Source: WLNJ01 sp037131165
GTDB taxonomy: Bacteria; Actinomycetota; Thermoleophilia; Solirubrobacterales; Solirubrobacteraceae
Direction of reading: 5' to 3'
Assembly: GCA_037131165.1 (NCBI GenBank)
Contig: JBAXRO010000012.1
Coordinates: forward strand, 1 to 39,754
DNA length: 39,754 bases
The position numbers and the translations under genes were made by a program. Under the pieces are notes generated by a model. The model searched no databases and was not told the origin of the DNA. It was given only the letters and a program-made list of their open reading frames with translations. Below are positions 1-7,673 of this stretch, in pieces. How positions within the stretch are numbered: position 1 is the first letter of the stretch; each line of letters starts with the position of its first letter.

Positions 1-2
1 CG

Positions 3-497
3 ACCTTCGCGCGCTTCTCGGTGATGCACGGCAAGACGGACGTGCCGACGTCCTCCGGCGACCAGAAGGTGCTGCAGACGCTGATCACCAACTACGACAT
101 GAAGGCTCACACCCGGGGCGATTCGCGGCAGGCGACGACGCTCACCGACGACTTCGTCGATCGCATGGCGATCGTCGGATCCCCCGAGCGCTGCATCGAC
201 CGCCTGCACGAGCTCGCGGCGCTGGGCCTCGACAAGGTCGCGATCAGCGGCGCCACGCGGGGTGCTTCGGAAGAGGATGCCGCGGTCGGCCGCGAGCGCC
301 CCGTGGACGCCGTGGCCGAGTTCGTGAGCGAGGGTCAGGACGTCGCGCCTGCGGGCGGTCCAGTTGAGCATCACGAAGGGGCCGAGCTCCGGCGTCACCG
401 AAGCGCAGAAGGCACCGCCGCGCTTGCCGGGGCGGACCGGAGCGTCGATCCGGTTCTCGTCGAGGAAGGCTCGCGACGCTGCGCCAAGCTCCGGTGA
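3..497 (+). CDS. LLM-class (F420/FMN-dependent) oxidoreductase, C-terminal part, 3' end disrupted
   Basis: The frame is open from the left edge. The first 85-88 residues resemble the C-terminal part of luciferase-like monooxygenase family F420-dependent oxidoreductases: FARFSVMHGK, a YDMKAHT segment, an FVDRMAIVG-SPERCIDRL stretch and GLDKVAISG. These TIM-barrel enzymes transfer hydride between F420 or FMN and a small substrate in the cytoplasm. Family resemblance stops at about 258-266. Beyond that the frame runs antisense through a peptidase gene to an accidental stop at 495-497, so the last ~75 residues are not native. The 5' part lies outside the window. Homology to the LLM family is fairly secure; the substrate cannot be told. 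Confidence 0.7.
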   Translation, partial: TFARFSVMHGKTDVPTSSGDQKVLQTLITNYDMKAHTRGDSRQATTLTDDFVDRMAIVGSPERCIDRLHELAALGLDKVAISGATRGASEEDAAVGRERPVDAVAEFVSEGQDVAPAGGPVEHHEGAELRRHRSAEGTAALAGADRSVDPVLVEEGSRRCAKLR

Positions 498-1487
498 GAA
501 CTGCTCATAGGAGTCGAAGACGATCGAGCAGCCCTCCTGCCATCCGAACTCCGGATCCTCGCCTCCGAGCGCCGCAGCCCGGTCGTAGTCGGCGAGGCGA
601 TCGACTCCGATCAGCTGCGCCTTGAGCCTGTACCAGCGCTGCGGGATCGAGTACCGCGAGCGAACGGCGGCGACGAGTGCCTGCACCGATTCGTCGGACG
701 CCTCGTTGGCGAGGTTCCTCGAGCTGATCCAGCTCGGGTACGAGCGCAATCGGTCATCGGTCGCCTTGTCCGCCAAGAGGGTGTTGAAGAGATAGGCGCG
801 TGTCCGCAGGCCCGGCTCAAGCGCTCCGGTCACCGCTTCGGCGACCGCTCGGCGCTCGGCACGGTCGTTCGAGGCCAGCCTCGAAAGGGCAGAATCGAGC
901 GGCTGGGGGTCCTCGCCTGCGACCTTCACCTCGATCGAGCTGACCAGTTCGCTGAACAGCCGCGACCACGCGCTGCGCCCTGTCACGCCCTTCTCGGCGA
1001 GGATCTTCTCCTCGGCTTCGGTCAACAGGTGGGGGCGCGCATCCCGGAGGGTCTTGAGGTAATGCCTGGCCCGATCGAGGCCCTCGCTTGCCGACAGCTC
1101 GGCGGCGCGGTCGCCGTCGAGCGCCGTCCACTCCAGTTCGAGGAACAGGAGCTTCGTCGAGATCGCCGTTGCCCGTTCCTGGACCATCGCCATCAGAGCC
1201 CCGCGTTCCGGATCGGCAGTGTCGGTCGAGAAGCGCAGGGCGGCGTAGGCATGGGCGCGGTTGATCAGTTCGCCGATCGTCGCCGAGTCGTTGACGAAGC
1301 CGACGAACTGCTCGCCCGCGACCGTCGCGAGCTTGCCGCGCGCCCGTTCGGCCAGCGAGTCGGCCAGTGACTCGGCCTCGTCGAGCAGACGTTCGACCCC
1401 CTTGGCTCCCTCGCCCGCGACGAGCGGGTCGAGGTCCCAAGCGACCGCTTCTGCTCCGTCTGGGCTCGTCTCGGTCGAAGTGCTCAT
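258..1487 (-). CDS. M3-family oligoendopeptidase (PepF-like), C-terminally truncated
   Basis: Reading from ATG at 1487 there is one uninterrupted frame whose product resembles M3B oligoendopeptidase F proteins, cytoplasmic zinc peptidases that cleave short peptides. Seen: an N-terminal helical region, a GGAFCASVTP stretch, and the zinc motif HELGHG with H388, E389 and H392 (bases 309-326), about 410 residues in. After GILFRSTP the family sequence ends near 258. The expected third zinc ligand (Glu in a TPLT-AET-type segment) and roughly 190 further residues are missing, and the frame continues antisense through the LLM gene to the window edge without a stop. As it stands the enzyme would be inactive. 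Either a real deletion or an assembly join caused this. Confidence 0.75.
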
Positions 1488-1583
1488 CTTCGTGAGGCTA
1501 GCCAACGGCCGATGCGAGTGGGCCTCGGTCGGGCGTCGGGCTCACCTTCCGAGTCGCGATCGCCCGGTGGGCAACGCTGCGGC

Positions 1584-3263
1584 TCAGTTCGCTCCGCCGC
1601 CGCCGAACAGTCCTCCGGTCAGGCTCTGGATGCTGACCGGCTCGACTCCGTACTTCGCCTTGTACCGGTCTGCGGCAGCCTTGCCGCCGAGCGCGATGAC
1701 CAGCTCCTCGCGTGAAGAGCCGTTCCGACAGGCTGCCCGGTCGAGTCCCTTCAGTACCGAGGACTGGACCAGCCCGCCAAGCCCCCCGGATTGCGGCAGT
1801 TGGCGCTTGGCACACGGATCTTGGATTTCGACCTGCTTTGGGGAGAACAGGGCGAAGGCCGCGCCGTAGAGAGCGAGGACCGCGACCCCGGCCCCGATCG
1901 CCGGCAGTCTCCAGCGGGCGAATGCGCCGAGCATCGCACCACCGGCAAGCAGCGCGGCGGCTATCAGCGCCATCAGGCCGGCCACGAGGTAGGCGGGGCG
2001 GAAGGCGCGGTTGGCTGCTGCTACGACTGAGTCGTCGGCCCGGTCCGCGAAGGCTTGGTAGGCATCGCGGCCGGAGCCGGTGAACTTGCCGCCCTGCTTC
2101 TCGAATACCGCCTGCAGCTCGGCGCGCGGCGATTCGGAGGCGGCGGCGTTGGCCGACCGACCGAGGGAGGTCGCGAGGTTGAGCTTCGAGAGCGGGTTGA
2201 TGTCGGAGTCGAGCAGGGCCGCGGCCGCCTGCTGCTCAGCCTTCGTCGTCGCTGCCGTCAACTCGTGGTTGACGATCGGCGCGAGGATCAGCAGCGCGAC
2301 CACGATCCCGGCATGGCGCGAAGTCAGCAGGCGGGCCGCGTCGCCGGTCGTCTTCTCAGGCAGGACTCCGCCGCTCAGGGCCGGAAGGGCCAGCCCCATC
2401 CCGATGCCCGCCAGGACCTGCGGCGGGATCGTCCACAGCACGCTCGAACCCGGGACGAGGGCGAGGCAGAGAGTTCCGACCCCGACCATCAGGCAGCCGA
2501 CCGCTGCGCGTGGCCCGTCGGGGATCTTCGACCAGCGGGAGGTGAGGATCGCAGCGACGGGGAGCACCGAGACGGTGAGTGCGGCGACGATCGGCTCGAC
2601 GCTCCAGCCGGCGACGAGCTGGAGGACGAGGGTGAACAGCACTGCAGCGAGCCCCCCGGCCAGCAGTCCGAGCGCGACCAGCGGCGACCACTTGAACGGG
2701 TTGGGGCGGTGGGTTGGGAGAGGGATCGCGATCTGGGTGCAGGCGACCGCTCCGATCAGGCCGATCGGCAGCTGGATCCAGAAGATCGACCGCCAGTCGA
2801 AAGCTTGCGTCAGGAGGCCGCCGACGGCCGGCCCGGCTGCAGTTCCGAAGACGGCAGCGGCGATCCAGAGGTGACGTTCCTCCCGCCCTTCCTCGTCGCC
2901 CGGATCGAGCAGGTCAAAGGCAGCGAGAACCCCGGCGGCTCCACCGATCGCCTGGACGGCCCGGAACACCAGCAGCACCTCGAGCGATTCGGCCATCGCG
3001 CAGCCGACCGAGCCGATAGCGAGGACCGCAAAGCCGATCGCGCCGAGTTGGGCGGCACCGAGCTTGCGCGAGAGCACCGCAGACGGGTAGAGGCCGGCAG
3101 CGAGCACCAGGACATAGACGCCGATGACCGCGGCGAGCCCGTTGATGCTCGCGTCAAGGTCAACCCGGATCGGCGGCAGCGCAAGGGCGACGACCGATGA
3201 GTCCGCGAGCGCAAGGCCGGCGACGACTGCGACGAGGACCGATGGGAGGCGCAACTGCTTCAT
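1584..3263 (-). CDS. MFS drug-efflux-type transporter (DHA2/EmrB-like) with Cys-containing C-terminal tail
   Basis: About 559 residues from ATG at 3263 (a GTG lies one codon upstream). The N-terminal half has the usual MFS pattern: TM1 with a D-x-x-VVxxALPPI segment, LSRKLGA between TM2 and TM3, FRAVQAIGGA in TM4, and FGTAAGPAVGGLL in TM5, as in 14-TM DHA2 exporters that use the proton gradient. A soluble loop of about 100 residues follows residue ~345, and the last ~95 residues form a soluble tail with two Cys (DPCAKRQLPQ and DRAACRNGSSREEL). The tail is predicted by alternation to be outside the membrane. The cargo is unknown. It lies about 100 bases downstream of the peptidase start on the same strand and may be transcribed separately. 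Confidence 0.85.
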   Translation of the reverse strand: MKQLRLPSVLVAVVAGLALADSSVVALALPPIRVDLDASINGLAAVIGVYVLVLAAGLYPSAVLSRKLGAAQLGAIGFAVLAIGSVGCAMAESLEVLLVFRAVQAIGGAAGVLAAFDLLDPGDEEGREERHLWIAAAVFGTAAGPAVGGLLTQAFDWRSIFWIQLPIGLIGAVACTQIAIPLPTHRPNPFKWSPLVALGLLAGGLAAVLFTLVLQLVAGWSVEPIVAALTVSVLPVAAILTSRWSKIPDGPRAAVGCLMVGVGTLCLALVPGSSVLWTIPPQVLAGIGMGLALPALSGGVLPEKTTGDAARLLTSRHAGIVVALLILAPIVNHELTAATTKAEQQAAAALLDSDINPLSKLNLATSLGRSANAAASESPRAELQAVFEKQGGKFTGSGRDAYQAFADRADDSVVAAANRAFRPAYLVAGLMALIAAALLAGGAMLGAFARWRLPAIGAGVAVLALYGAAFALFSPKQVEIQDPCAKRQLPQSGGLGGLVQSSVLKGLDRAACRNGSSREELVIALGGKAAADRYKAKYGVEPVSIQSLTGGLFGGGGAN

Positions 3264-3308
3264 CACCCGGGAGTTTGACGCAGCGGGCCGCAGCGCGGCC
3301 CAGCTCGG

Positions 3309-3743
3309 TCAGGAACCGGTCGGCTCGTCGGATTCGGGAGTGAACTCGAGCGCCAGCGAGTTGATGCAGAAGCGGGCCCCGGTCGTCTCCCTCGGGCCGT
3401 CGTCGAAGACGTGTCCGAGGTGCCCGTCGCAGCGGGCGCAGCGCACTTCGGTGCGGGTCATCCCGTGGGTCGTGTCGCTGTGAGCGCTCACGGCCTGTTC
3501 CGCGATCGGACGATCGAACGATGGCCAGCCAGTACCCGAATCGAACTTGTGGTCGGCGGCGAAAAGCGGCTCACCGCAGCCGGCGCAGGTGAAGGTGCCC
3601 GGCTCCTTGACGTCATTCAGCTCGCCACTGAACGGGCGTTCGGTCCCTGCCCTGCGGAGGATCTCGTAACGCTCAGGCCCGAGCTTTTCGCGCCACTCCT
3701 CCTCGGAACAGGAAATCGGGGTCGGTTCACCTTGGTCGCTCAT
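3309..3743 (-). CDS. msrB: Peptide-methionine (R)-S-oxide reductase MsrB
   Basis: A 144-residue protein starting at ATG 3743 (MSDQGEPTPIS). An in-frame upstream extension to 3908 is Arg/Pro-rich, lacks family similarity and overlaps the next gene, so it was rejected. MsrB reduces the R isomer of methionine sulfoxide in proteins using thioredoxin. Visible hallmarks are the structural zinc pairs C53-x2-C56 (CAGC) and C102-x2-C105 (CARC), the substrate-pocket motif GTGWPSF (70-76), HLGHVFDDGP, and the catalytic Cys126 in RFCIN. All key residues are intact and the length matches single-domain MsrB. It follows the NlpC/P60 gene on the same strand after ~60 bases. Confidence 0.95.
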   Translation of the reverse strand: MSDQGEPTPISCSEEEWREKLGPERYEILRRAGTERPFSGELNDVKEPGTFTCAGCGEPLFAADHKFDSGTGWPSFDRPIAEQAVSAHSDTTHGMTRTEVRCARCDGHLGHVFDDGPRETTGARFCINSLALEFTPESDEPTGS

Positions 3744-3804
3744 GGCGCCAGCGTAGCGGCGGCCGCTGCGCGGCCACCGCCCACCTTCGAGATTCGCGGC
3801 TCGG

Positions 3805-4725
3805 TCAGAACCCGGCGGGGTGGCGCACCACGTAGCCCGATGCCGAGCGCGCGCGCCTGTCCCATCGGGTGCCGTCGTCCATCCCCGAGGTGTCGAACCG
3901 GCGACCATTGATCGTCATGAAGGCGTGGCCACTGTTCGCATAGATCGTGATGTAGCGACCGCGTCCCGGGCGGCCGTAGCTCTCGAACCCGGAGGAGTTG
4001 CGCGGAGTGCGCAGCAGGCCGCCGGCATGGAGCACGTACGAGACCGAGCCGGAGCAGTCGTAGCCACTCGCGCGGAAAGACGCATGGCCGCCGCCGTAGA
4101 GGTAGGGGAAGCGGGCGATCCGGTTGGCTGCGCGGATCATGCGGGCTACCCGCGCCGGCACGTTGCCCGGGACGCTGCCCGATGATCGGTTGCCCGGTCG
4201 CCGCAGGGCCTTGCCCTTGAGGCTGCCGAGTCCGAGTGCCCGCCATGTTGCTGCTCCGACGATCCCGTCGGCGGTCAGGCCGCGCGAGCGCTGGAAGTTC
4301 TTGACTGCCCGCTGCGTACCCGAGCCGAACGCACCGTCGGCGCTGATGCCGAGCGCTCGCTGGAGCCTCTTGACCCGGCTCTTGGTCGAGCCGGCGCCGC
4401 GCTGACTGCGCTTGGCGCGGAGCGCACGGATGGTCGCAGTTCCGGCGAGTCCATCGGCCGTCAGGTTGTGGCGGCGCTGGAACTTGCGGACAGCCTTGAC
4501 CGTCCTCGATCCGTAGACGCCGTCGGCAGGGATCCCGAGCAGGCGTTGGAGCCGCTCGACGTTTGGCCCTCGGTCGCCCTTGCGCAGGGCCTTGGCCTGC
4601 GCGTCGACAGCGGATCCGAACCCGCCTGCGGCGATTGCCGCGATGGCAACGATGGTCACGGCGAGAACGCTCCTGCGAGCTCGCCTGGTGGTCAATTGCG
4701 TATGCGGATGGGCGTTATCGGCCAC
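3805..4725 (-). CDS. Exported NlpC/P60-type peptidoglycan hydrolase with two PG-binding domains
   Basis: Start chosen at GTG 4725: AGGAGG lies at 4735-4740 just upstream, and the longer frame to ATG 4839 would run inside the riboswitch. The product is 306 residues. Residues 17-42 form a signal/anchor segment after an Arg-rich n-region. Two PG_binding_1 domains follow (about 46-104 and 113-165, each with RLQR-LGI-ADG-YGS/FGS-T--AV--FQR). The catalytic domain at ~185-306 has Cys224 in YDCSGSVSYVL and His267 in NSGHAFM. The family cleaves D-Glu/meso-DAP cross-stem bonds in cell-wall remodelling. The third catalytic residue was not assigned. Expression is probably controlled by the c-di-AMP riboswitch in its leader. 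Confidence 0.9.
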   Translation of the reverse strand: MADNAHPHTQLTTRRARRSVLAVTIVAIAAIAAGGFGSAVDAQAKALRKGDRGPNVERLQRLLGIPADGVYGSRTVKAVRKFQRRHNLTADGLAGTATIRALRAKRSQRGAGSTKSRVKRLQRALGISADGAFGSGTQRAVKNFQRSRGLTADGIVGAATWRALGLGSLKGKALRRPGNRSSGSVPGNVPARVARMIRAANRIARFPYLYGGGHASFRASGYDCSGSVSYVLHAGGLLRTPRNSSGFESYGRPGRGRYITIYANSGHAFMTINGRRFDTSGMDDGTRWDRRARSASGYVVRHPAGF

Positions 4726-4759
4726 GGTTCCGTGCACCTCCTGGACTGCTTCTCGTTTG

Positions 4760-4898
4760 CTGCCTGCGAGGTGAGCTGACGGGCTCGCGACTGTCGCCGC
4801 TACTCCCGGATAACCGGGTGATTCGCCCCTGCGCCGCAACTGCGCGACACGGTTGGGTCCCCCGCTCGCCCTGCCACTGAGGCAAGGCGACTCGGCTT
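4760..4898 (-). promoter_or_regulatory. c-di-AMP riboswitch (ydaO-yuaA class)
   Basis: Read on the minus strand, the leader of the NlpC/P60 gene contains the conserved blocks of the ydaO/yuaA riboswitch in order: GGGGGACCCAACC, then GGGGCGAATCACCC, then GGAGTAGCGGCGAC, then GAGCCCGTCAGCTCACCTCG, ending CAGGC about 20 bases before the ribosome site. This class senses c-di-AMP and usually turns genes off when ligand is high; in actinobacteria it typically precedes cell-wall hydrolases, as here. Identification is by eye from these blocks, not by a covariance search. The boundaries are approximate. Confidence 0.9.
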
Positions 4899-4945
4899 GT
4901 TCGAAACAGGAAGGCTAGCAGTCCCGACTAGGATCCTCCTGCAAG

Positions 4946-5050
4946 ATGCAGGATTTCAAACGCTTCATCGTTCCGGGACTGGCGATCCTCGCCACGGCGG
5001 CGGCGATCGTGGCGTTCGCAGTCGTGGTCGGTTTGGCCTTCTCGGGCTGA
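4946..5050 (+). CDS. Small single-pass membrane peptide, 34 residues
   Basis: ATG at 4946 to TGA at 5048 gives 34 residues: a short charged start (MQDFKRF) followed by about 24 hydrophobic residues, rich in Ala, Val and Ile, and ending FSG. It lies divergently from the riboswitch leader and convergently with RNase D, in a space otherwise without a gene. The amino-acid composition is typical of a one-helix membrane microprotein rather than a shadow frame. The ribosome site is weak (AGGA at 4930-4933, 12 bases from the ATG). Function unknown. Confidence 0.5.
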   Translation: MQDFKRFIVPGLAILATAAAIVAFAVVVGLAFSG

Positions 5051-5066
5051 GCCCCGGTCGGCCGCT

Positions 5067-6305
5067 TCAGGTGCTTCGCCGGGGCAGCGCCTCGATCCGC
5101 AGGTCGTCTCCCACGGCGAGCGTCGTGCGGCCGTGGAGGAGGTCGAGCAGCTCGGCTCCGACAGCCTCGCGGCGCCAGCCTGTGAGGGTCTTCACGTCAG
5201 GCTCCGGGTCGCCGCGCCGGACAGCGCCGACGATCCGGCTGAGGTCGGCCCGCGTGGCGAGCAGCTCCGGCGCGAGGTCGGCCTCCCTCGCTCTGGTCCT
5301 CACCAGAGCGTCGGCCATCGAGATCAGGGGAGTCTCACGCGGGTCGCCGGAATCGCCCTTCGACTCGGTCGGGATCGGCTCGGCGTCGAGGCCGCGTGCG
5401 ACCGCATCGAGGATCTCCTCGCCCCTTCGTCTGACGATTCCCTCGTGCAGGCCGCGGATCTCGCGCAGTTCGTTGAGCGACTTCGGTCGTCGTCGGGCGA
5501 TCTCGACCAGCGGCGGGTCCTGGACGACGGAGCCCACCGGCTTGTCGGCATCTTCGGCTGCCCGCTCGCGCCATGCGGCCAGCTCCCTCGCCACTGCCCG
5601 CTGCTGACCCGAGAGTCCGCTCACCTTGCCGAGACGCCGCCATGCCTCATCCGGCTCACGCCGCTCCGTCGCATCCGCGAGAGTGAGGCATTCGGACCTC
5701 GCCCAGCCCGTTCTGCCGGTCGAGTCGAGCCTGCGGACGAGTTCGTCGCGCAACTCGAGCAGGTGGTCGACGTCGCCCCTCGCATATGAGAGTTGTTCGT
5801 CGGAGAGCGGGCGCTGGTCCCAGCGGGTGTAGCTCGCTCCCTTTTCCACCTTGATCTTGAGCGCCGCGGCCAGCAGGTTTCCGTACCCCGCTTGGGCTCC
5901 GAACCCGGCGAAACCGGCAGCGATCTGGGTGTCGAACAGGTTGGTGATCGAGCAGTCCCACTCGCGTCGGAGCAGGCCGACGTCCTGGCGCCCGGCGTGC
6001 ATGATCACCTCGATCGACGGATCCTCGAGCAGATCCGCGATCGGGCTGCAATCGGGCGCCGGTTCGGTGAGGGGGTCGATCAGCACGATCAGCGGTCCTT
6101 CGCTCCCGGGGCCGTCGGTAGCGACCTGAACGAGGCAGAGGAGGCTGCGGTAGCGGCCCTCGCCCATGAATTCGGTGTCGATCGTGATCCGGCCGGTCTC
6201 GCGGGCGCGTTCGGCGAGCGCCGCGACGTCCTGGGTGCTTGCGGTGGCCGCGGCGTGGTTGGCTGCGCTGCGAGGGGATCCTGGGCTGTTCGAGCGGTGA
6301 GCCAC
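5067..6305 (-). CDS. rnd: Ribonuclease D (DEDDy 3'-5' exonuclease with HRDC domain)
   Basis: Start placed at GTG 6305, giving 412 residues. The frame extends to ATG 6380, but that would overlap the divergent Rrf2 start and adds unconserved residues. The exonuclease domain (about 25-190) carries the DEDDy set: D43 and E45 in TIDTEFMGEGRY, D108 in MHAGRQDVGLL, and Y174/D178 in YARGDVDHLL. An HRDC domain follows at roughly 225-305 (VQDPPLVEIA, LNELREIRGLHEGIVRRRGEEIL), then a C-terminal helical region. RNase D trims 3' ends of tRNA precursors and other stable RNAs. The catalytic set is complete. It is divergently arranged with the suf regulator. Confidence 0.88.
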   Translation of the reverse strand: MAHRSNSPGSPRSAANHAAATASTQDVAALAERARETGRITIDTEFMGEGRYRSLLCLVQVATDGPGSEGPLIVLIDPLTEPAPDCSPIADLLEDPSIEVIMHAGRQDVGLLRREWDCSITNLFDTQIAAGFAGFGAQAGYGNLLAAALKIKVEKGASYTRWDQRPLSDEQLSYARGDVDHLLELRDELVRRLDSTGRTGWARSECLTLADATERREPDEAWRRLGKVSGLSGQQRAVARELAAWRERAAEDADKPVGSVVQDPPLVEIARRRPKSLNELREIRGLHEGIVRRRGEEILDAVARGLDAEPIPTESKGDSGDPRETPLISMADALVRTRAREADLAPELLATRADLSRIVGAVRRGDPEPDVKTLTGWRREAVGAELLDLLHGRTTLAVGDDLRIEALPRRST

Positions 6306-6361
6306 CGCGGTGATCGTACCCGTCAGGCCAACACCGACCCCGGTGGTAGGGTTTGGCGCAG

Positions 6362-6832
6362 ATGGCGATTTTCTCCTCACGGGCCGAGTACGGCGTGCGT
6401 CTGATGGTCGAACTCGGTTGCCAGACCGAGGGCAAGCCGATGTCGCTCAAGGCAATCGCCGAGGCGGAGAACCTGCCGCTCGCCTACCTCGAGCAGGTCG
6501 TGTCGAGGCTCAAGAAGGCTGAGCTCGTCAGGAGCGCGAGGGGCGCCCACGGCGGCTACTGGCTCGCCCGTCCCGCGGAGGAGATCACGATGGACGTCGT
6601 CGTCCAAGCCCTCGATGGCGCCGTTGCCCCGATGGAGTGCTTTGCTCCGAGCGACAGGGACGACAGGATCCTCTGCAGCCACATGGCCGACGATGGCCGC
6701 GGTTGCGCGACCAAGCTGCTCTGGACTCGCGTCCAGGGTGGTGTGATCAGCTCTCTGAAGGGCACGACCCTCGCTGAGCTCGTCGCCTTCAACCGCCGTA
6801 ATACACGTGAGAGCCGGCCAGTCGCGGCCTGA
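6362..6832 (+). CDS. Rrf2-family transcriptional regulator, probable suf regulator
   Basis: 156 residues from ATG 6362 (a TTG at 6353 is possible but adds only MAQ). The N-terminal winged helix is typical of Rrf2/IscR proteins: SRAEYGVRLMVELG, LKAIAEAENLPLAYLEQVVSRLKKAELVRS, RGAHGGYWLARP. Three Cys follow in the cluster-binding loop (MECF, ILCSH, RGCATKLLW), suggesting an Fe-S-sensing repressor. It stands immediately upstream of sufC (about 50 bases, same strand), the position of suf/isc regulators in other bacteria. By family knowledge the holo form would repress and the apo form release the operon; that it does so here is inferred. Confidence 0.9.
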   Translation: MAIFSSRAEYGVRLMVELGCQTEGKPMSLKAIAEAENLPLAYLEQVVSRLKKAELVRSARGAHGGYWLARPAEEITMDVVVQALDGAVAPMECFAPSDRDDRILCSHMADDGRGCATKLLWTRVQGGVISSLKGTTLAELVAFNRRNTRESRPVAA

Positions 6833-6884
6833 CGCATCCCAACCGCACCGCCCCTGTAAATCAGCAGCAACAGAAAGAGAAGCA

Positions 6885-7658
6885 ATGGCCGACCTCGAAA
6901 TCCGCAACCTGCACGCGACAGTCGACGACAAGGAGATCCTGCGAGGGATCGACCTCGACGTCAGTGCCGGTGAAGTCCACGCACTGATGGGGCCCAACGG
7001 CTCCGGCAAGTCGACGCTTGCGAACGTGATCATGGGCAACCCCGCCTACGAGGTCACCGCCGGCACGATCACCTTCCTCGGTGAGGACATCACCGAGGCC
7101 GATCCCGACGAGCGCGCCCGCGCAGGCGTCTTCATGGCGTTCCAGTACCCGGTCGCCGTCCCGGGTGTCACGGTTACGAAGTTCCTGCGCACCGTCATGA
7201 ATGCTCACCGCGACTCGCGTGGTGAGGAAGCGATCAGCCTCAAGGACTTCCGCCAGACGGTCGAGGCGGCAATGGCCCTGACCAAGGTGCCCAAGGAGTT
7301 CTCGTCGCGTTACCTCAACGAGGGCTTCTCAGGCGGCGAGAAGAAGCGCATGGAGATCCTCCAGATGGCCCTTCAGGAGCCGCGCCTCGCAGTGCTCGAC
7401 GAGACTGACTCCGGTCTCGACATCGACGCCCTCCAGACCGTCGCCGAGGGAGTGAACGCTGTGGCAGGCGAGCAGGGCGACCGCATGGGGATCCTGATCA
7501 TCACCCACTACCAGCGGATCCTCAGCATGGTGAAGCCGACGCACGTCCACGTCCTCTACAAGGGCAGGATCGTCAAGGAGGGTGGCTCCGAGCTGGTCAC
7601 CCAGCTCGAGGCCGAGGGCTACGGCTGGATCACCGAGGAGGTCGACGCCGCCGTCTGA
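6885..7658 (+). CDS. sufC: Fe-S assembly ATPase SufC
   Basis: 257 residues from ATG 6885, preceded by a purine-rich GAAAGAGAAG stretch; the upstream in-frame codons overlap the Rrf2 gene. An ABC ATPase with Walker A GPNGSGKST (36-44), Q-loop AFQYPVAVPGV, signature FSGGEKKRMEILQMAL, and the SufC-specific Walker B/D-loop LDETDSGLDIDAL. SufC hydrolyses ATP to drive conformational change in the SufB-SufC-SufD scaffold on which clusters are built. It has no membrane partner, as expected. It is the first structural gene of the sufC-sufS-sufU block, with sufS 15 bases downstream. SufB and SufD lie about 4 kb away. Confidence 0.96.
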   Translation: MADLEIRNLHATVDDKEILRGIDLDVSAGEVHALMGPNGSGKSTLANVIMGNPAYEVTAGTITFLGEDITEADPDERARAGVFMAFQYPVAVPGVTVTKFLRTVMNAHRDSRGEEAISLKDFRQTVEAAMALTKVPKEFSSRYLNEGFSGGEKKRMEILQMALQEPRLAVLDETDSGLDIDALQTVAEGVNAVAGEQGDRMGILIITHYQRILSMVKPTHVHVLYKGRIVKEGGSELVTQLEAEGYGWITEEVDAAV

Positions 7659-7673
7659 CGGTGGCGCCGCCCG

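Noticed and set aside
611..1440. Two minus-strand open frames (611-820 and 817-1440)
   Set aside because: Arg/Pro/Gly-rich shadow translations in another frame of the M3 peptidase, whose own frame is continuous across the whole region.
2055..3200. 381-codon plus-strand open frame
   Set aside because: Antisense to the MFS gene, very charged (E/R/D/G-rich) with no domain pattern; caused by high GC.
4726..4839. Longer start (ATG 4839) of the NlpC/P60 gene
   Set aside because: It falls inside the c-di-AMP aptamer; GTG 4725 with AGGAGG upstream is better.
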